The notes under the pieces: model-generated
Told to the model about the DNA's origin: nothing
Seen by the model: the letters and a program-made list of their open reading frames with translations, nothing else
Databases searched by the model: none
Made by a program: the position numbers and the translations under genes
DNA from: Oscillospiraceae bacterium
GTDB taxonomy: Bacteria; Bacillota; Clostridia; Oscillospirales; Acutalibacteraceae
Length of the DNA stretch: 64,000 nt
Assembly (NCBI GenBank): GCA_015066625.1
Contig: SVOC01000009.1
Span: 46,791 to 110,790 of the forward strand
Direction of reading: 5' to 3'
Shown: positions 60,004 through 64,000 of the stretch, piece after piece
Layout of the letters: every line of letters starts with the position of its first letter
Position numbering within the stretch: the stretch's first letter is position 1

Positions 60004-60771
60004 TTAGATTGCAGTCCAGCCGCCATCAACAGTGAGAAGCTGGCCGGTTGTGTAGCTCGAAGCATCTGATGCAAAATAAATAAGTGCACCGTCAAGCTCG
60101 CCTGCTTTGCCCGCTCTGCCCATCGGGCAATATGCCTGAAGAGCCATACCGAATTCGGGAGTGTTGATAACCATATCAGTCATTTCACTCTCAAAGTATG
60201 CGGGACCGATTGCGTTAACGGTAATATTATATTTTGCCCATTCGTTAGCAAGAGCCTTTGTAAGCATTTCAACGCCACCCTTGCTTGCACAATATGCGGA
60301 AATGGGGCTTCCCGCCATTGCAACAGTTGAATGAATTGAGCCGAGATTGATGATTTTGCCGTATTTCTGCTCAATCATAATTTTACCAACTTCACGTGCA
60401 ACATAATAAACACCGCTGAGATTGATTCTGATAGTTGAATCCCAAGTGTTTTCATCCATCATTTCTGCAGGTGCACCTGTGCCGATACCTGCATTGTTAA
60501 CAAGAATATCAATTCTGCCGAATGCATTCATAATTTCCGAAACAGCATTCTTGATACTTTCGTTATCTGCAACATCACACTTAACTGAAATGCACTTGAC
60601 ACCGAGAGCTTCAACTTCAGCCTTAACCTGTTCAAGTCTGTCAATTCTTCTTGCAAGAATTGCAACATTTGCACCCTCTCTTGCAAGTGCAAGTGCAAAC
60701 TGACGTCCGAGACCCGATGAAGCACCTGTAACAACAGCAAATTTTCCTTCAATGTTAAATAAATTACTCAC
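60004..60771 (-). CDS. Short-chain dehydrogenase/reductase
   Basis: The 255-residue classical SDR has TGASSGLG (residues 15-22) for NAD(P), NNAGIG, a catalytic Ser and YCASKGG with Tyr/Lys, and a C-terminal SYTTGQLLTVDGGW. It resembles gluconate 5-dehydrogenase and 3-oxoacyl reductase type enzymes; the substrate is undetermined. It starts at a GTG (60771) after AAAGGAGGA. A promoter at 60801-60830 and terminator at 59952 make it monocistronic. Confidence 0.9.
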   Translation of the reverse strand: MSNLFNIEGKFAVVTGASSGLGRQFALALAREGANVAILARRIDRLEQVKAEVEALGVKCISVKCDVADNESIKNAVSEIMNAFGRIDILVNNAGIGTGAPAEMMDENTWDSTIRINLSGVYYVAREVGKIMIEQKYGKIINLGSIHSTVAMAGSPISAYCASKGGVEMLTKALANEWAKYNITVNAIGPAYFESEMTDMVINTPEFGMALQAYCPMGRAGKAGELDGALIYFASDASSYTTGQLLTVDGGWTAI

Positions 60772-60800
60772 TTTTATTCCTCCTTTAATTATTCAACAAA

Positions 60801-60830
60801 AAGATACCATAATATATATATTGTTGTCAA
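60801..60830 (-). promoter_or_regulatory. Promoter for the SDR gene
   Basis: On the minus strand, -35 TTGACA (60825-60830) and -10 TATCTT (60801-60806) are 18 bases apart. Confidence 0.6.
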
Positions 60831-60906
60831 TATTTAAAGAAAAAATTAAGAATTTGTACAGAAATTTTAATTATTCATTAAGTTGATACAAGTTCATTCA
60901 TTTTAT

Positions 60907-61044
60907 TTATTCTTCGGTCAACCGACTGCATACGGACTTTGAAAGCTCGGTTACTTTATCAAAGCACTTACCGTATTCAGAACCCCTCACAAAGCTTATT
61001 TCATTGAGGTTTATGTTGCCGTAGAATAAATCTTCAAGTGTTGT
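60907..61044 (-). pseudogene. Decayed DUF6809-family gene, copy A
   Basis: The minus strand reads LEDLFYGNINLNEISFVRG then SEYGKCFDKVTEL...RLTEE and a stop, aligning with the first half of the intact gene (EEFYYGNIEPQES...SKLTEEEKALF). No start codon precedes it and a stop falls where the intact protein continues. Confidence 0.65.
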
Positions 61045-61078
61045 TTGTTTAATTGAAAATCTACTTTAAAATAGAAAT

Positions 61079-61109
61079 AGTGCAACAGGATTTTATATCC
61101 CATTGCACT
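61079..61109 (-). terminator. Terminator after the WapI-like gene
   Basis: AGTGCAA (61079-61085) and TTGCACT (61103-61109) pair perfectly with a GGA/TCC inner stem. Confidence 0.6.
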
Positions 61110-61125
61110 TTAATGTTTTATATAA

Positions 61126-61563
61126 TTATCGTTGTGGATATTTTTTCTGCAATTCCACCAATTCATGTAGAATATGAGTTGCGTATTCTTTATCGACTAA
61201 AGAAGTAACCTTACGTTTTCTCCATATCCCATTTGAAGTGTCATACACATAGTGAACAATGAACACTACTTTTTCTCCTGCTTTTGCGATTGATATATTT
61301 AAATATGGCTCAATTAAGTCAGAAATATATCCACTATCATCACCATTAAGTATTTTCAATAAAGCATCTGCCAATTCTTCAAGCTCACAAGTTAACAAAC
61401 AGGCTTCGCTATATACTTCGGTGAAATCATTTTCAGAATACTTTATTTCACAAACTAACCAATTTGCATCATGATTATACTCTTTGTTTATTGTTCTTTC
61501 ATTAGGGAACTGATAACTTTTTATATTTAATTCAAGACTTCTATTATTTTCTACAAAAATCAT
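61126..61563 (-). CDS. WapI family immunity protein-like
   Basis: The 145-residue product resembles WapI-type immunity proteins: an early LELNIKSYQFPNERT, DANWLVCEIKYSEND, and ACLLTCELEELADALLKIL. WapI proteins neutralise the WapA contact-dependent tRNase toxin. No WapA is in the window, so this may be an orphan antidote. The ATG follows AGAGGTG. The promoter sequence upstream contains part of a repeat element. Confidence 0.65.
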   Translation of the reverse strand: MIFVENNRSLELNIKSYQFPNERTINKEYNHDANWLVCEIKYSENDFTEVYSEACLLTCELEELADALLKILNGDDSGYISDLIEPYLNISIAKAGEKVVFIVHYVYDTSNGIWRKRKVTSLVDKEYATHILHELVELQKKYPQR

Positions 61564-61599
61564 ATTGCACCTCTCAAATTCTCATTTGTTATATTATTT

Positions 61600-61800
61600 A
61601 TATCACACATACGTCCAAAAATCTACTATGAAAATGTCATCCGCCGACGGTGACGAAAACTCTTGCCGACCATAGAGATATTTATACTCGGTCTGCCGTC
61701 GTCTTTTCGTCGTCGGGAGTGGATTTCGGATATACTTTGCGGTGGCTGAAAACATAAGAAAAACCCCACAGAAGCTATTACTTCATGGGGTTCTGGTACG
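61600..61800. repeat. Intergenic repeat element with large hairpin and orphan terminator
   Basis: The block contains a hairpin of CCGAC plus GACGAAAA (61644-61659) with TTTTCGTC plus GTCGG (61704-61716), and a minus-strand terminator at 61758-61790 with no gene before it. The minus frame gives a Arg/Lys/Ser-rich product (SRRRKDDGRPSINI) that I recall from many unrelated Firmicutes contigs as spurious translation of a repeat. This recall was not checked. Confidence 0.5.
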
Positions 61801-61906
61801 GTTGTTAATAACGGATTCAATAAAATAAATGTTTATCGGCAGTAACATGCATATTCAACACTTGTACTTTTGCTGAAAATAACAACTTAATTACAAGGAG
61901 ATTGTT

Positions 61907-62176
61907 ATGTCACATTTTATTGAAGAATTTTATTACGGAAATATTGAACCCCAAGAAAGTATAACAGAACTGAAGGTGGAAATCAAGAAGAAGTTAGATG
62001 CACTCTCGCAAACAGAGGAACAGCTGACATCAAAATTAACCGAGGAAGAAAAGGCGTTGTTTTTGAAATATGCAAGTCAATCCAGTGAATTTCTTTGCGT
62101 TAGCAATGCGGACAGTTTTATTGCGGGGTTCAGACTTGGTGCTAAATTTACATACGACACATTTGTTGCTGATTGA
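61907..62176 (+). CDS. DUF6809 family small protein
   Basis: The 89-residue product begins FIEEFYYGNIEPQES and ends with FIAGFRLGAKFTYDTF, typical of DUF6809 proteins that occur widely near mobile elements in Clostridia. The function is unknown; a helical, coiled-coil centre is likely. RBS AAGGAG. It precedes a broken tnpV by 15 bases. Confidence 0.75.
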   Translation: MSHFIEEFYYGNIEPQESITELKVEIKKKLDALSQTEEQLTSKLTEEEKALFLKYASQSSEFLCVSNADSFIAGFRLGAKFTYDTFVAD

Positions 62177-62191
62177 AAGGAGAATATAGTT

Positions 62192-62568
62192 ATGAATAAA
62201 TCATCATTTGAACATAATGGAGGAACATACAGAATGGTAGCGATTACAAAATCCCTAATATCACATTACCCGCCGAAGCAAGCAAATCACTCGGTGTATG
62301 GGGACTGAAACGCAAAGATTACCTTATGAAACATAAACGAGTACAGTTCAATATTATGATTATGATAGGAACATTGTGGACTCATCTTGCAGAGGTTGAT
62401 GAACAGGCAGCAGATATGTTCTCTCGGCTGGTAGAACAGATGAAATTTAATGAGGGTATCACAGAACAACTCAAAGCAGATGACCAAATGGAATGGGTTG
62501 CCCGTATGAACAATATAGAAGCGATGGCAAGGGAGATTGTTAATCACAAATTGATTTTTACAGCATAA
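62192..62568 (+). pseudogene. TnpV-like transposon protein with one frameshift
   Basis: The ATG at 62192 reads FEHNGGTYRMV; the matching continuation (DYKIPNITLPAE, GVWGLKRKDYL, VDEQAADMFSRLVEQM, MEWVARMNNIEAMAREIV) is in the next frame from about 62242. A single base lost near 62240 in a GGC codon explains it. TnpV is of unknown function in Tn4451-type mobile elements. Confidence 0.75.
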
Positions 62569-62586
62569 TTATTTCTAAAAACATAA

Positions 62587-62630
62587 ATCAGGTGCAACGG
62601 AATTTAATTCCTGCTGCACCTGATTTTCTT
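62587..62630 (+). terminator. Terminator after DUF6809-tnpV
   Basis: ATCAGGTGCA (62587-62596) pairs with TGCACCTGAT (62615-62624) with an inner GGAAT/ATTCC stem, followed by TTTTC. Confidence 0.75.
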
Positions 62631-62723
62631 CTTTTTCTATGGGGTGTCAGGGACAAATCTGTTACTTAACAAGGCGAATGCCTAGGATAGTTACAGTGCT
62701 TATAACAAATTGAAATAAAATAC

Positions 62724-62752
62724 TTGCATTGTGCGCAAGGACGCATTATAAT
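62724..62752 (+). promoter_or_regulatory. Promoter for the LuxR-type regulator
   Basis: TTGCAT (62724-62729) and TATAAT (62747-62752) are 17 bases apart. Start near 62759, RBS AAGGTGG before the ATG at 62784. Confidence 0.65.
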
Positions 62753-62783
62753 GAAATCGGATATTATGCGTAAGGTGGCAGGT

Positions 62784-64000
62784 ATGAAAACAGATATGTT
62801 AACCGTTCAACAGACGGCAGAAAAGTGGAACATGTCGGTCAGGGGTGTGCAAAATCTTTGCAAGCTCGGCAAAATAACGGGTGCAGTGCGTTTCGGAGCA
62901 AGCTGGATGATTCCTGCCGATGCGCAAAGACCTGCCGATAAACGGCGGAAAAAAGTCAAGGGAAACGAAGCGGTGCACAGACCTATTATTCGCAAGAGTC
63001 CGTTCCTTGATATGACAGACATATATAATACCCCAGGAACTGCGGATGAATGCGTGGAATCTCTCGCTTATCATCCCGAGGCGCAGGCTCTTTTTGCGGC
63101 TGAAATTGCATACAGTCGTGGTGAAATAGACAAGGTTTATGACTATGCAAACTACTTTCTTAAAAATCATAGCGGATTTTATGCCGTTATTTCGGGCGGT
63201 ATGCTGCTTGCTCTTTGTGCAATGTGGAAGGGCGATTTGCAGATGTGGCATAAGGCGAAAAACCATCTTTACGAAGCACCCTGCAAGGATGATACAGACC
63301 GTGATATTGTCACGCTTTCCGTTGCCGCAGCGGACAGTGCAATCCGTGAAACAAGGGATTTTCCGGATTGGTTTAAACGGGGTTGTTTTAATAATCTGCC
63401 GCACGATGCACACCCTGCCGCAAGAGTATACTATGTAAAACATCTTTTGGTTAATGCACAAGAGCTTGCACTCGGAAACATTAAATTCGATGACATAAAC
63501 GGTTTGGGTCTTATGAAAACCTTGCCCTACATAATGGAGCCTATGATTACGCAGATGGTTACGGATAAAATTGTTATTGCCGAAATATATCTTCGCCTGC
63601 TTTGCGGAATTGCTTACCATCAATCCGGCGACGACAAAAGAGCTGCATTACATATTGATAAAGCCATCGCACTTGCTCTGCCCGATAAGCTTTACGGACC
63701 TCTTGTTGAGCATCGCAGACAGCTTGGTTTGTTTCTTGACGAAAGGCTTGCATTGGCAGATGCTGAGGCTCTCAAAAAAGTCAAAGAGCTTCACAAACAG
63801 CTTCACATAGGCTGGACAAAGCTCCATAACGCCGTGCTCAAAAACAATGTTTCCGCATCGCTTACGGTGCGTGAGCGTGAAATTGCCCGCCTTGCGGCGT
63901 TCGGTCTTTCAAATGCGGAAATTGCAAAACAGCTTTCCCTTTCCGTCCACACGGTGAATGCGCTTATAATTCAGGCAAAGAATAAAACGGGTGCAGAAAA
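62784..64000 (+). CDS. LuxR-type transcriptional regulator with excisionase-like N-terminus (3' truncated)
   Basis: The frame is open to the right edge. The N-terminus (MLTVQQTAEKWNMSVRGVQNL) matches the helix-turn-helix module of excisionase/MerR-like proteins; a helical tetratricopeptide-like middle follows; a LuxR_C_like HTH (LTVREREIARLAAFGLSNAE) lies at the end of the visible part. The first ATG (62751) overlaps the -10, so I start at 62784 after AAGGTGG. The regulated genes are unknown and probably lie outside. Higher GC and codon use differ from the preceding gene cluster. Confidence 0.85.
   Translation, partial: MKTDMLTVQQTAEKWNMSVRGVQNLCKLGKITGAVRFGASWMIPADAQRPADKRRKKVKGNEAVHRPIIRKSPFLDMTDIYNTPGTADECVESLAYHPEAQALFAAEIAYSRGEIDKVYDYANYFLKNHSGFYAVISGGMLLALCAMWKGDLQMWHKAKNHLYEAPCKDDTDRDIVTLSVAAADSAIRETRDFPDWFKRGCFNNLPHDAHPAARVYYVKHLLVNAQELALGNIKFDDINGLGLMKTLPYIMEPMITQMVTDKIVIAEIYLRLLCGIAYHQSGDDKRAALHIDKAIALALPDKLYGPLVEHRRQLGLFLDERLALADAEALKKVKELHKQLHIGWTKLHNAVLKNNVSASLTVREREIARLAAFGLSNAEIAKQLSLSVHTVNALIIQAKNKTGAE

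Noticed and set aside
37440..61790. Repeated CCCCACA stems as a CRISPR-like array
   Set aside because: Three separate terminators far apart, each next to a gene end.
61626..61820. Arg/Lys-rich minus-strand open frame
   Set aside because: It lies in an intergenic repeat and looks like spurious translation.
62799..63623. A 274-residue minus-strand open frame
   Set aside because: It is antisense to the LuxR-type gene, which has clear domains, an RBS and a promoter.

Overview
The window looks like a chromosomal segment of a low-GC, spore-forming, anaerobic Clostridia bacterium, most likely an Oscillospirales/Ruminococcaceae-type gut organism. The evidence is the set of sporulation genes (spoIIM, a CwlD-like amidase, an uninterrupted pro-sigK, dpaA/dpaB), Gram-positive style RBSs (GGAGG), many A/T-rich promoters, xylose and beta-galactoside catabolism, and many Sec-exported proteins with no outer-membrane features. 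Genus and species are not determinable from sequence alone.

Layout. 0-4.2 kb: 3' end of dnaE, then pfkA and pcrA on the + strand. 4.2-14 kb: spoIIM converging on xerD; then minus-strand operons for a DUF6873-like protein/radA/cwlD-like amidase/ruvX, a class A PBP, and a metallophosphoesterase with a TIM-barrel isomerase. 14-20 kb: sigK converging on secG, then a divergent type IIA topoisomerase pair (parE-parC). 20-25.6 kb: a seven-gene minus operon (tmk, GNAT, DJ-1 family, 5-FTHF cyclo-ligase, mltG, U32 peptidase, Sm-like small protein). 25.6-31.6 kb: the dipicolinate synthase operon, divergent from murC and a GH2 beta-galactosidase. 31.6-55.8 kb: a region rich in exported proteins (two LCAT-like hydrolases, a PHP phosphoesterase, an S8 peptidase with leucine-rich repeats, a CHAP protein, a neutral-ceramidase-like hydrolase, a beta-propeller-like protein), interleaved with thiN, a nitroreductase, rfbB plus an exonuclease, xylA-xylB-rbsK, and a two-gene flavin/iron-sulfur redox pair.

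57-64 kb is an accessory zone. It has a five-gene operon of small unknown proteins, a WapI-type immunity protein, an intact DUF6809 gene with two decayed copies, a frameshifted tnpV, an intergenic repeat element, and the start of a LuxR-type regulator that runs off the right edge.

The observations most worth following are: (i) a hairpin that could hide the spoIIM start codon only in read-through transcripts, because a good SigE-like promoter starts after its left arm; (ii) a recurring hydrophobic/amphipathic C-terminal tail on four unrelated exported proteins; (iii) paired LCAT-like secreted hydrolases, one with Ser and one with Cys at the nucleophile elbow; (iv) an adjacent desaturase-like flavoprotein and ferredoxin-reductase-like protein; and (v) the immunity-like island with an apparent ATT start codon, shared leaders, and decayed DUF6809 copies. 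No CRISPR array, rRNA or tRNA gene was seen.
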